A stretch of DNA of 64,000 nucleotides from Cylicocyclus nassatus (lineage: Eukaryota > Nematoda > Chromadorea > Rhabditida > Strongylidae), in NCBI GenBank assembly GCA_958299035.1, contig CATQJL010000223.1, forward strand, positions 45,930,162 through 45,994,161. The letters run 5' to 3'. Below are positions 36,222 through 48,672 of this stretch, one piece after another. The notes under the pieces are model-generated. The model had not been told where the DNA came from and did no database searches. It saw only the letters and a program-made list of their open reading frames with translations. Made by a program: the position numbers and the translations under genes. Every line of letters starts with the position of its first letter. The first letter of the stretch is position 1.

Positions 36222-36451
36222 AGGCCTTGGCTATACCTCACGCAACTTCAGTCTGCACGCGATTTGGCTATTTGCCAAATGTCATCGAATCCAATACTTG
36301 TAGGCCGCAAATGTACAGTTTGTACAACTTTCGTATACTGATGAAATGCCCTCTCCTTTCCATATTCAGAAATGCGCACGAGGAGTCATGGACAATTGGA
36401 GTGTTGCCGAATCTCTTGCGACGGAAATCGCGTGAGGTATAGCCAAGGCCT
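36222..36451. mobile_element. 230-bp fold-back MITE
   Basis: AGGCCTTGGCTATACCTCAC at the left and its reverse complement at the right (GTGAGGTATAGCCAAGGCCT) form perfect 20-bp-plus ends. Flanks are TA on the left and AA on the right, so the target is unclear. Confidence 0.7.
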
Positions 36452-37030
36452 AAGAGCTCACTTCATGGAATGAACAACATTCCCGTGTCTAGCAGTTCGA
36501 ACAAGCATCTCCTTCCTCTCCCTTCTCACCTTTATTGCCGCGCTGCTTCATGAGTGTTCAGCTGTTCCTAGTCAAACGCAAATACTCAAATACTATAGCT
36601 GCGCCTTAGTGTCTTTTTGTCGTAGAACAATGAAAATAATTACATTAGTGACTGCGGTGGAAGCATGGCACTGCGAAGGAAACGACAGGAAGAGGGAGGA
36701 ATGAACTAAGGCAGGAGCTGCTTGAAAGCCCCAGATTTTCGTCTCCAATGCCTTTATCATTCTTAGGCCCTTCCATGGCCTGTTTCTGAATGTGTGGCGC
36801 AAATTCCAAGAAATAACATCCTTTTTGATATTAGGGGGCGAGTGTTCCGGCGCTATAGCGTCGATGTGGACCACTAGATCCCTCAACGTTGCTTCCAAAA
36901 AGGAGAAAATGGACCTGCTAGTCCGAAAATCCTGTTCCTGCCACACCACCTTCTCTCCGCTCCACCCATGCACTGACGATTTCTAACTCGCCTTAACGTG
37001 GCAAGCACACTCGAGGCGATTGGACAACTA
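36452..37030. other. Intergenic
   Basis: No exon or repeat that I can defend. Confidence 0.4.
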
Positions 37031-37032
37031 TA

Positions 37033-38534
37033 CAGTGCTGGCCAAAACTGTAGATCCACCATAAAAAACTGCCTAGTTCATCTGCTTCTTAACGAATTGA
37101 TCTGAGATTTGGTACAGCTGTGTGCACAACAAGCTTCCATCAGTGACCGGAGCGGATCCCGTTTCGTTAGATTATTCAGGAAAAAAATCAAAAATTTCGA
37201 AAAAAGCAGGTTCGAAGGTTGGCCAAAACTATAGATCCACCTAAAATTTCTGTCTGCTAAAGTAATTCCCGGCTTCCAAAGTCTTTTGTGCATATACATA
37301 GTCGAAAGTCAAAGCAGTGGCTTTAGTTCAGATGTGTCATATCTTCATAAGAAACGCTCATCTGCTTTTTTTCACTTAAAAAATACTTTTATGCGTATTT
37401 TGTTCCCGAGAATGTGTTTTTATGGAGGATTCCGCACTTTTTTTGACCAGATTGAAAGTGACAGGGTTCCATCTATCTTATAGATGCTTAGCAGTGTGAG
37501 CAGTAGAAAAAAAATTCGAGTTTTTGTATTCAAAGCGCACCTGACATAGACCTAACAGCAAGCCTGCGCTCAAATTTTTGCCTTCAAAAATGGTGTACGC
37601 TATTTTTGTGAGCTCAATAAGAGGTAGAAGCATTATTTAGCATTATTCACATAAAAAGAAGTTTGTAAACTATAATCGCAATTGTTTGCGAAGTCGCATT
37701 TCAATTCTTTTTTAAGGCATAAGTCTTGCGGTGTGTTCGGCAATCTCAAAGTACTTACCGTGGTACCTTCCTTGAATTTTGCCACTATTTAGCTGCTAAC
37801 TAGTGAATACAGTCTGCATTGTATGTTGCCTTGTGACTCACATAAGCATTATGGTCAGAACCAGAAATAACTTCAAGGCTTGATGCAAATCATAAACTGC
37901 AACCACTGCATACGGACTCTCATACATACTAACAATGTTATTACTCCAGTTCACGCTCATGACAACATTGCAAAAAGAGTTTGAAGGCATAAATTTGAAC
38001 GCAGGCCCGCGGTTAGGTCTATTTCGGGTGCGCTTTGGACACGAAAACTCGAATTTTTTTCTACTACTCACACTGCTAACCATCTATAAGATAGATGGAG
38101 CCCTATCACTTTTAAACCAGTCAAAAAAGTGCGGTATCCTCCATAATAACACATTCTCGGGAACAAAATACGCATAAAAGTATCTTTTAAGTGAAAAAAA
38201 GCAGATAAGCGTTTATTACAAAGGTATGACATAACTGAACTAAAGCCACTGCTTTGACTTTCGATTATGTATATGCACAAAAGACTTTGGAAGCCAAGAA
38301 TTACTTTAGCAGACAGAAATTTTAGGTGGATCTATAGTTTTGGCCAACCTTCGAGCCTGCTTTTTCTCGAAATTTTTGATTTTTTTCCTGAATAATCTAA
38401 CGAAACGGGATCCGCTCCGGTCACTGATGGAAGCCTGTTGTGCACATAGCTGTACCAAATCTCAGATCAATTCGTTGAGAAGCAGATGAACTACGGCAGT
38501 TTTTTATAGTGGATCTATAGTTCTGGCCAGCCTG
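37033..38534. mobile_element. Tc1-derived 1.5-kb palindrome, copy 1
   Basis: Begins CAGTGCTGGCCAAAACTGTA, whose first 15 bases are those of the C. elegans Tc1 terminal repeat. The other end reads CAGGCTGGCCAGAACTATAG inward. TA flanks both ends (37031-37032, 38535-38536). Arms of about 550 bp pair almost to the centre near 37790. A second GGCCAAAACTATAGATCCAC block lies ~180 bp inside each arm. No transposase ORF. Confidence 0.85.
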
Positions 38535-38632
38535 TATTATGCAGATGGAGACATTGTTATTAGAAAAGTTATCGAAATATAATAATTTATCAGAAAATCG
38601 AAATTTTCGGTAAACCCTAACTTTCTACTCAC

Positions 38633-39087
38633 AGGGAAAGGCACCTAACTTAGGTCGGCCTTTTGAGAAGCGACACATATAGTTGGAATCAGATTGAAAC
38701 GATGATTTCAAACCTGCTTTCCGTAGCTGCGAAGCATTACTCTGAAGCGAGTTATGTGCTTTTTCTTGAACAAAGTTTGTGTTGACCGAAGTAGGCATGC
38801 TACGGTACCATTATTTAGGTATTGGTTCTAATGCATTATACCCTGTCAAAAGCCATATGACTCAATTTGATGTTATTTCGATCTTCCACTACTTTTTAGG
38901 CAGATTTCATCTAAAGGCCTGCTTTCCATATTCAGTTATATGTCAATGAAACATACTAAAAACTCGTAACCCGCTTCAGAGGAATGCTTCGCAGTTAAGG
39001 ACAGCATATTTGGAATCAGTGCTCCGAGCTGATTCTAAATATATGTGTCTCATTTCAAAGGCCGACCTAAGTTTAGTGACTTCCCTT
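38633..39087. repeat. 455-bp fold-back repeat
   Basis: AGGGAAAGGCACCTAACTTA, AGGTCGGCCTTTTGAGA and CTGCGAAGCATTACTCTGAA return reversed near 38970-39087 (TTCAGAGGAATGCTTCGCAG, AAAGGCCGACCTAAG). The fold-back at 63325-63710 has similar inner words. Confidence 0.65.
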
Positions 39088-39554
39088 GTTAGTTCTTGAC
39101 TTAAATACATCATTTGTTCTTATCGATGTGTTGGATAGTAAGGATACTTATGGATATGTAGACAGCGAAATTTATCATAGATATCTCGAGATTTAGGTTA
39201 TTAGTTTTCTTAAGCTACGATTCCCTCCTTGGCAGTTATGCCAGCATGCGGCCCTTAAAGTTGGCTTTGCACCCAAGACAGCACATTGTAATCAGCGTTC
39301 TAAGTTTATTTCGGGAGTAGGGGGCCCGATTCTGATCAAGGTTACGGCCTGAACGGGAACACTTACCCAAACGGGTGAATGACATACCGCCCCAGACGCG
39401 GAAACTCAGCAGAACATGTGGAAGTGCAATCATCCCTTATTCCCTTTAGCTTCCAGCTGGCTACCCAAGCGTGTTTTGATTTCTTCACATAAATGGAACT
39501 TGTTAATGCTATGGAAATGAAAACATTTTCAGCACTATCGCGTCTAGAAGATCC

Positions 39555-39800
39555 AGCAGAGTACGTATCGAATAAGCACAGATAGACCGGTCATCTACTG
39601 AGAAGAGAAGACGACAGATGGACTAAAAGAACGTTAGAATGGATTTCAAGATCCTCGAAACGTCCACGCGAAAGCATCGAAGAGATGGTGTGACGAATTT
39701 GTAGCCCGTGTAAACCAACTGCGTCAGCAGTTGGAACTCAGGATCGTCCAGTAACGATCGCAATTGCGTACCAAGACGATCATGGATGACGAATGCAAGA
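39555..39800 (+). pseudogene. Remnant of an RTE-type LINE reverse transcriptase C-terminus
   Basis: Translation gives GHLLRREDDRWTKRTLEW, then SRSSKRPR, then after a frameshift KASKRWCDEFVARVNQLR. This matches the conserved tail of nematode endonuclease/reverse-transcriptase proteins (GH..RR.DDRW....LEW.PR..KRPRGRP..RW.D.F). A stop codon stands where W is normally found just upstream, and there is a frameshift, so it is dead. Nothing upstream is recognisable. Confidence 0.75.
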
Positions 39801-40196
39801 AACCGTAACGAATGGTCAAAGTTGGGCCCGCACGACGTGTGAGAACAGGCCATCTAAGAAATCCAAGTAAAGTAAGATTTGAAACTCCGTGAATTCTAGC
39901 AAGTGAGGCTGGAAGCCCGCTTTAAACTTCATTAAATAGAGCATGAAAACGGCGTCTTAATGGTATACTGTGCGTGTATCAAAAAAAAATTCTGACTGAA
40001 AAAATTTGTCCTGAATAAAGCTTGGAAAAACGTCCATTACTTTTGCATCGACCTGATGTCGTTTTAGAACGAAATTATGCAAGAAAGCAGAACAGTCGGA
40101 GTTTTGAAACTGGAATGTACTGAAATTGGGTATGGAATGCATATTTGGTACCCACACGTTTGATTTCAATATTTCAAATATGGAAAGTTGGCTATG

Positions 40197-41666
40197 CAGT
40201 GCTGGCCAAAACTATAAGTTCACTCTGAAAACTGCCGTAGCTCATCCGCTTCTCAACGAATTGATCTGAAATTTGGTACAGCTGTGTGTTTGACAACCAT
40301 CAGTAACTAGAACGGATCCCGTTTTTGTTTGATTAATCAGGAAAAAATCAAAAATTTCGAAAAAAGCAGGCTTGAAAGTTGGCCAAAACTATAAGTCCAC
40401 CTAAGGTTTCTGTCCAAAAAGTATTTCTCGGCTTCCAAAGTCTTTTGTGCATATACATAATCGAAAGTCAAAACGTCGCTTTAGTCCAGCTGTGTCATAC
40501 CTTTATAAGAAACGCTTATCTGCTTTTTTACGCTTAAAAATACTTTCATGTGTATTTTGTTCTCGAGAATGTGTTTTTATGGGTGATTCAGCAGTTTTTT
40601 TTGATTGGTTTAAAAGTGGTAAGGCCCCATATATCTTATAGATGCTTAGCGAAGTGAGAACTAGAAAAAAATTTGAGTTTTCATATTCAGCACCCGACAT
40701 AGACCTAACAGCAAGCCTGCGCTCAAATTTTTGCCTTCAAGATTGGTTTATGTTATTTTTGTAAGCTTAAAATGATATAGAAGCATTATTTACAAAAATA
40801 GAAGTTTTGTACACTATACTCACGAGTGTTCGCCAAGTCACATTTTGCTTCGTTTTCAAAAATAAATCTTCGTGGTTCGGTGATAATATTTTGGCAATCC
40901 CAAAATACTTACCAGATGGTACCTTTCCTGATTTTTTGCCACTATTTAGCTGCTAGATAGTGAAAATACCCTGTGCTGTATGTTGCCTTGTGACTCACGT
41001 GAGCATTACGGTCAGAACCAAAAACAAGTTTAAGGCTTTTTGCAAATCAGTTTTTGCAGGTTGAATTCCTCAATTCAATTAGCTTGCAGGCTAGGACCTG
41101 CGGAAATCTGCAAACACTGCATCCGGGCTCTCATACGTACAACAATGTTATTACTCTACTTCACGCTCATGAGAACATTACTGAAAGAGTTTGAGGGCAT
41201 AAATTTGAGCAGGCCTGCGGTTAGGTCTATGTCGGGTGCTGAATATGAAAACTCAAATTTTTTTTCTAGTTCTCACTTCGCCAAGCATCTATAAGATATA
41301 TGGGGCCTTACCACTTCCAAACCAATCAAAAAAAAACTGCGGAATTACCCATAAAAACACATTCTCGAGAACAAAATACGCATGAAAGTATTTTTAAGCG
41401 TAAAAAAGCAGATAAACGTTTCTTGTAAAGTATGACACAGCTGGACTAAAGCGACTGTTTTGACTTTCGAGTATGTATATGCACGAAGAATTTGGAAGCC
41501 GAGAATTACCTTTTGGACAGAAACCTTAGGTGGACTTATTTTCGGCTAACCTTCACGCCTGCTTTTTTCAAAATTTTTGATTTTTTCTTGAATAACCAAA
41601 CGAAAACGAGACTCGTTCTGAAGACTGATAGTAGGCTGGTAAACACACGGCTTTACCGAAGCACTG
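40197..41666. mobile_element. Tc1-derived 1.5-kb palindrome, copy 2
   Basis: Starts CAGTGCTGGCCAAAACTATA and ends ...GAAGCACTG followed by TA. The left neighbour is TG rather than TA, so that flank has changed. It is colinear with 37033-38534 along its length, including the double GGCCAAAACTATAAGTCCAC block. The right end is more eroded. Confidence 0.8.
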
Positions 41667-43700
41667 TATATTCGTTTTTTTTTTGTGAACGAATTATGTA
41701 TAAAAGGCGCCCTAAGTTTGCGTGATGTTGCAAAAATTTGGTAAAGACTTCTTCTAATCTTACTATTTCTTCACCAGATTTTTGCAATATCATGCGAACT
41801 TGAGGTGTCTTCTGTACTCAGGGAAATTCGGAAAATAAAAATATGTTGCGCTATCAAAAAAATTCTTTCCTGCTCAACAGGGAAGGGCTTCTGTTTTTCC
41901 CTGAACTATCCAATAATACCAGACGTACATACAGAAAAAAGAGTGTAAGTATTCTACAACCCTTCGAAAACGACTAGAATTTTTGGCCCACTCAAGCGGG
42001 AGGGACGTGATGAAGCTGCATTTTTGCTGCAAGAATGTCATGCACTTGGCTACTTTTTTGCTCTGCAGCATTTTCATGTGGTGTGAATAATGATGATGAC
42101 TGTACACCGTAATTCTTTATAAGAAAATAAAGATTCGGTGCAAGATCTGATTCAGAAACATCAAAAACTTGTCGGACCGCTCCGTGTTGCCTGTTTTTGG
42201 ATACGCATGCTAGCAATGCGTAAGAAGGCTAATACGGCCCTTGTTGAAAAGGTCAGTCACAGTGGCACGAATTGATAGTTTTTTTGAATAAATGTTTCAG
42301 CTGGATTTTTTTACTGTGTGCTTCTTAATGGAAGTGGCAATGTACAGAGGATCGGTTCAAGCCAGGTTTAGCATGATTCGTTGTACAAGTATCAGGGGCC
42401 ACGAAATTTTTTTCCGGAGTAAGAGGGGCGCGACAAAAAATTTTTCGGCTTCATGTGCTTTCCTCATTTTTGTGGGCTTATAATCCTCAAACTCGGAAAA
42501 CATTTTCGAGGCTTCGTTGAATTTTCAAAGATCAAAAAGTATCCAGTTACTTGCAAAAATGAGCATATTTGATTTCCTAACTCATGTTGATTTTCACCCA
42601 TTCTCCCCAAGTCCCTCACTCACTATTTACATAAACTTTGCTAAATGGGGAAAGAGCGCAATACAGGGACAGGAGCAACCTTTGAAAAAGCGGTCGTTAG
42701 GTCACTCCAAATCAGTTCATGCTAGTTCACAGAACGACAGCTGTTCTAGCTTGACTGTATCTCAACACATTTAGAAGAAAAAAAATTGTATTCTAACAAA
42801 ACTGGAGCCCAAATGTCCTGCCACAAAAATGAGTCACAAACTCAGAGTGGAATTTCTAGCATGTGACGGATAATACCATCATGTATTGGAATGACTCTCA
42901 TCCAACTTCTCCTATCTGCTCTCGCGGAGTATAGGCGACTCATCACACGCACAGACTGGACGCTTTTGCGTCCTACCAAGATAGTCCGTGCATGAGAGAG
43001 AGAGAGAGCAGATGGCAAGAGGGACGAAAGAGTGCTCGATCAGTGAGACGCCGACAGCATCGTAGTGACGCCCTGTCCTTGCATTTTATAAATCGCCTAT
43101 ACTTCCTTTCGCAACGCACGCAAAAGGGAAAGGACCATTAGTTCGGGGATGTGCTCACAGATGTTATTATTTTGCACCCTTCTTTACCTCTTCTCCGTCT
43201 ATATGAATGGCATTTCTCCATGTCCCAGACTTAAGAGTAGTCAGAACTGCTCTTGAAGTAACATTTCCCAGAACAAGTAACATTTCGCTCCTATCTGCAC
43301 TTACAAAGCCGAACATTTGAACACCATTACTATCCTCTTCCTAGCCCTCCGTGTTCCTGCCGCACTCGTTGTTGACGATGAACACGAGGCACAAGCGAAG
43401 CCGGTTGCACTCTGCCTGTTGTCGTCCACATCGCCATCAATAACAGCGTGTGCAGTCTTCTCCTTCATCGTTGATCATTCGATTCGATCGGCGATCGAAA
43501 CGATCGTGGAGGCCGCCTCAATTTTATTTCGTCTTCGCAAGTGTTTCTCGGTGTTTCCCTGCTTTGTTGCTTGAATAGAACTAGCTTGCTACTTTTTCTC
43601 GCTTAGTTACTGCCACTGCTATATCGATATGAAAGTGGCGCATGTGAAGACCTCTACTAAGCCAAAAGGCACACTATTTCTATCAATCTGATGTCCATAT
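41667..43700. other. Intergenic with small repeats
   Basis: A short fold-back occurs near 41690-41815 (TGCGTGATGTTGCAAAAATTTGG versus reversed near 41775). 42930-43110 is the inverted copy of the 21680-21860 repeat and includes a GA microsatellite near 42997. No gene supported. Confidence 0.45.
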
Positions 43701-44956
43701 CAAGTGTTTATCAAGTAAATCAAGTGTTTAGCATTGTCCATATTTTTACGTTCGACTGCGAAGTCATCGGAATGTATTAGCTCATTGCGTTTTAGTAATC
43801 TTGTAGAATTCGCGTGAACTCGCTAAATACTCAATGAACGATTAGTGTCTTTTTCTCCATCTCTTGTTTAAAAATATGCATTTTACTAGAATTAAGAGGA
43901 TATGTTTGATTTTTTACACTTCCGCAAACCTGTTGTTGGCGCTTTCATAGGTGTTTTGGTGTAAAATGAATAGGTACTATACTTGTTATTCTGCAAATGA
44001 ATCGAAGAAGAGCAACTATTGAGACTCCTGCTTTCGCATGAAATGTTAAGAAGTGTCCATTTTTCGTATATTTCCACTTGGAAAATAAAATGCGCTTCAC
44101 ATTTATGGCTTCTGTTGGGAAGCAGTGAATCCTTCTTCTCAAAATGCATTTTTAAGATCGAAAAAATTGAAGTGTAATAAATGAGATAAATCTACTAACT
44201 TGTAACATGTCCATCTTTGCGATATATTATCGTTCATTCGATCTAAATCAACTTATAATTACTGCGCTCCAACATATTGTGCAAGTCAGCAAAAATTTCT
44301 ACCTAGTAGATACTCTGAGATGAAATCATGTGGAAACTCAGAGCCGGTCTGTAACTCTCCTTCTTGTACTTGATTTGCAAAAGAAAAATACTCGGTTGGT
44401 TCGAAAGATTGGTTCGAAATTGATAATGACGTTAATTTGGACTGCCAAAAATGACCTTATCTGGAGAGCGTTCTGAGTTCTTCTTCGTAGGGCCGCGCTA
44501 ACGTGGTCACGTTCTTGCATAAGAAAATTCTGTCCCCATTTCTGAAAATTTTCGATCACCATGCGATGTTCGTGGAGTTACTCAGCACATTCTTGAATGG
44601 AGGTAATTTAGCTCTGCGCGATGTGCATCATAAACATCGAGACCTCATCTGTTATCATTCTATACCATGATCATTATGAGGCTGTACTGTCATCTGTAAA
44701 TTCACTTATTCTTTCACCTATTTACGCCTAAAAGTCTCCCACCAAAGTCTTTAGTATTTGGAAAGCGTTAAGGGTTAATGTTTTGTGAATCATCTCCACA
44801 CTTTGAATCACCACTTAAGTAACTCTCTTTGCCAAATACGAGCCAATCATTCTATGGAAAGAAGAATTGCTCATCACTATCTTAGTGCTTTTGAAAGCAT
44901 TGCCTTTCAAAGTTTCTCGTCGAAATTACCTTAACCGTGAAAATTTCTGAATCTAG

Positions 44957-45197
44957 ACGTTTTTGTCGTTCTCGTTTTCGATGCTCTTTCCATTTTTTCC
45001 CTTTGAATGTCCTAATTATCCGAATAAGGCAGAGTATTCTGCTAGACAGGGAGAACTTTTACTTCTTATAAAAGGCAGGGATGAGTGTATTTTTCGTCAT
45101 CTCAAAATGGAATTCCCTTTCCCAGCCAAAATTATCATTAGGCTAATAAAGGGCAGCAACGGCATTGGAATCTTTACTCTCGAGAATCTTCCGCTAG
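44957..45197 (+). CDS. Possible internal exon, unknown
   Basis: Acceptor CTGAATCTAG and donor CTAG|GTCAGT enclose an 80-codon open frame. Its composition looks protein-like (GELLLLIKGRDECIFRHLKM, RLIKGSNGIGIFTLENLPLG). No partner exon or family was recognised. Confidence 0.3.
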
Positions 45198-48100
45198 GTC
45201 AGTTTTGTCAATGACGTTCATGTACTCTTTCTCCATTCTTGTTAAAAATTTCAAAAAACTCATATGGAGATCTTGTACACAGAAATTTGTCTCTAACATC
45301 CGAGGGTTTAGTACCACAGTTCAATGGAATGCATAGAACTGGAATGTCAAGTTAACGAAAATCATCCTTTCACAAATTTTTAAAAACTTACCTAGTTGAT
45401 CTCTCTTTATTGTCCTGATTTGGAGATGTCTGTTGTCATTCTAATGCTACACAATCTCAGAGCGTAGAAAGTCCGCTCCTAAAGCAAAGATCTTCAAGCT
45501 TCAAAAGCTTTTTCTATGACGAAACTTTGAACTTCAAGTTATACTGTACATTCCAGCGGACCTGTTTTGAAGTACGAAAATATTTGATAAGAATCGTGTG
45601 TAATCTCTTGGTCATACCACCGTTCCAAAATTGAATTTCATGTTATTGTATGAGTCACATTCTGCACTCTCATAAATTAGCTACAGCTTTCTTAAAAAGT
45701 GTATTATGTGAGATGTTCTTGTAGAAAACCTCTACAACTTTCCTCCAATAGCTTCAAAAGGAAGTCTAATAACGCACTGTGAGAACTTCATATAACTTAT
45801 CGATCAATTCCTCCCTTTGATGAAAAACCTACAAATTATTTTTGTGAAACTGTCATATACACTGTCAGGTATGTAGTTCCTAAAGTACAATTGAAGTTTT
45901 TCAAAATTTTCATATAGTATGAATACACCCAGTGTGAGGCTAATGCAGAAACACCTAATACAACAAATCGATATCGTTCGGTAAAAATCACGTACATTTT
46001 CCCTATTTCGAATTATTTCTGAGCTGCAGAATGGTTGAACATACCGCTATTTTTTTTATGCAGCAAGGGTCTTTGCTTCACAAAATAAATGTAGTATAAG
46101 CATTTCTTGACAAGAAAGTAGCAACAAAAATATGTTCCAGTGAAATCAAACGTTAAATCAGAAAGTAGAGGTTTTTCAAAGAATTGATTTTTTTAGGACA
46201 ACATAAGCTGTATTGTATGCTACTTTTTGATGTTGAAAGAAGGTCTACTCAATAAAGTGTATAGTAGAGTAACCAGCATTGCTTATTTGTTCACTATAGC
46301 ATAGTTGAACAAATATTGTTCATGTGATGCGTTTGCAGTCAAAGATTAAACGAGGCGAACAGTTGAGCAGTTTTTTCCGTGATTCTCTCGTCATGTTTTT
46401 TGAAGGAATAGCGGATAGCTGACTCTCTGAATCATTACTGGAAAGCCGCACGATTGATGTTAGCTTGGAAAATGAGACTTGAATTTTGAGAAACTCTTTT
46501 TGCTTGAGGAAAGCATTTTGATTTAGGTGACAACTTTTTGAGTTAAATTACGCTGTTTTATTGTTAACATAGGTTCTCAATTCGAGCAAATTCAGAAGGT
46601 CAAATAACAAATATGAAGCTATAAGTATTCATTGATTCGTCCAAAAAGATAGTTCACAGAATCATAGTCAAACTCAAATAGATTTTATTAACCTTTTGGC
46701 ATTCTAGTGACCAAATTTCAGTCTTCATTATCCTTTACCACCTGATATGCTGGGCGATTCTTGTTACTGTCACTGGAGTAGACTTATCCACTTTTGAATT
46801 ATTAGATTGTATAGTTATAGTTCTGTCCCATTTTGTCTTTTGGTTTTTCCTCATTATTTTGCATTGTGTTTTGCAAAATGTATATGGCATTTGAAAGGTG
46901 TCAATCCCCAACTGAGCGAAAAAGTGAGAGTTTTTTAGCATTAGAACAAAAATTGATACATCGAAAACATTAAAACAACAGAAATGATTTTCGAAACTTT
47001 CTGGCACTCCTACGCGCTGCAGAAGGCATAGTGTTCATTATTTACGCGCAGCAGTTCTTCGAGCTTTTCGTACCCATTCTGACTTATTGGGAAGGCGACG
47101 TAATGTGGTTGTCGAAAACGGATTATTTTCGTTTTTGCATTCTGCGAAACATCGTGCAAAATTTTGAAAAAATAAAAAGAAAAAATTGGATAGAACTTAT
47201 TACACAACTTATTATATCGAATTTATTGATATAATCGAGATCGCAAAAAGTGATTTTCCAAAGTCCTCATGAAGACTTATGTTCCAATCTTTGCTCCCAA
47301 ATGTTATAGATAGAGAGCGATAATCGTCTAGCTGTAGTAATAAGGCTTTTAATCCTTGTTGATCCATCGATAATTCAGCACAACCGACGTGCGCCTGTTG
47401 ACAGAATTTAGCCAAAATTACTACATTGTCAGTCTTGTGCTAGTCGTTCTCGTTTCAAATCTTTACGAATTCCTACAAGTTTCCGGAAGTACAGGGAACT
47501 TTTGCGAGTATGCTCAGAGCCGTCACAATTTCTTTTTTTCTACATTAGGAGATGGCAATTTTACGCTGTCCGTGGATACTGGGGCAGATCTAGGTTGTAT
47601 CATGATTTTAGCAATAACAATTTATGATAAATTTATTGGAAACCTTCAAAAAAAGGATTTGAATTATGATATTCCATTGCCATTATATATTGAATACAAT
47701 GTTTTATTGTACATATCAAGATTCTCTCATAACGTAATCAGAAATTGAGCAAAAAAAATTCAAAAACATAACTTTTGATAAGACATACGATCAGCAAGAA
47801 TTATCCCTGATCAGAAAGAGTACGGTACAAATCAAAAAAAGTGAAGTGCGCTTTCATTGCCTTTCCAGCAGTTATAACGAAAAATAGAATACGATTTCGT
47901 TTCTTTTTAGTGTCACAGCGAACGAACAAAATTATCATAGTATCAAGCAAGGCTAAAAAATGGATCGTTTACTCTTATTTTATATATCTTGTGGCAGAAT
48001 TCATTCAAAATGGAAGGAATTATTTTCAAAATGCAGCACTCATAGGACAACCGAATAGCGTTACTTTGAGTATTTTCAGTAACTACTATCTGGGGGTATA

Positions 48101-48400
48101 ATCTGACATGAACAAGCCAATTTTTTTGCTGGATGTGGGTTACTGCACTTTTCGCAAGGCGAACTATACAGAAGTCTTGTCATGAATATTTTATAGTATG
48201 CTGAAATGTACCTATGCTTACCTCGTTGCCTAGTGCGACTCAAAACAGACTGTCGTATCTTGAGCTGACTAAGGAGGAAAAGAAGCCCATCAAGTACACT
48301 CAGCTCACAAGTTCTCAGCTTGAATAATCACGAGCTCATTTCGCAACAGAAGCAAACGAAAAACTCAGCTAAGCCCTAGCATGACGAAATTCGTTTGTTT
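45198..48400. other. AT-rich gene-poor stretch
   Basis: Several short open frames but no convincing exon chain. Likely intergenic. Confidence 0.4.
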
Positions 48401-48459
48401 ATCATTTACCAGGTGCGACACTTGATACGTTTTCGGGTTCCTCGGCTTAACCCTCCTAG

Positions 48460-48672
48460 CGCCATGACTCATACCAGGTCTCGGGTGTTTATTTTTTACC
48501 CTTATCCACCGGCATGATGCACTTGAGCACATCTTTGCCTTGTCTCGTCTCCTCCGCGTTCCGCCCCGTGTTGTCGTGACTCATCCTCTCTCTCCTCGTT
48601 CTATTTAACCACCACTGTTCAGCTCCCGATCCAACCGAACCGATCGATCCATCGCTTCGTTTGCCAGAGAAG
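48460..48672 (+). promoter_or_regulatory. Annexin proximal promoter and 5' UTR
   Basis: GC-richer than its surroundings. It has two TGACTCAT (AP-1/bZIP-type) sites at 48465-48472 and 48577-48584, a TATTTAA box at 48602-48608, and the ATG about 65 bases later. The order fits a conventional core promoter. Confidence 0.55.

Noticed and set aside
43317..43574. 85-codon plus-strand frame
   Set aside because: No ATG start, no splice partners, and composition fits chance.
47548..47748. VDTGAD motif suggesting an aspartic protease
   Set aside because: The surrounding residues do not match pepsin or retroviral protease folds beyond DTGA, and no second motif or partner exon was found.
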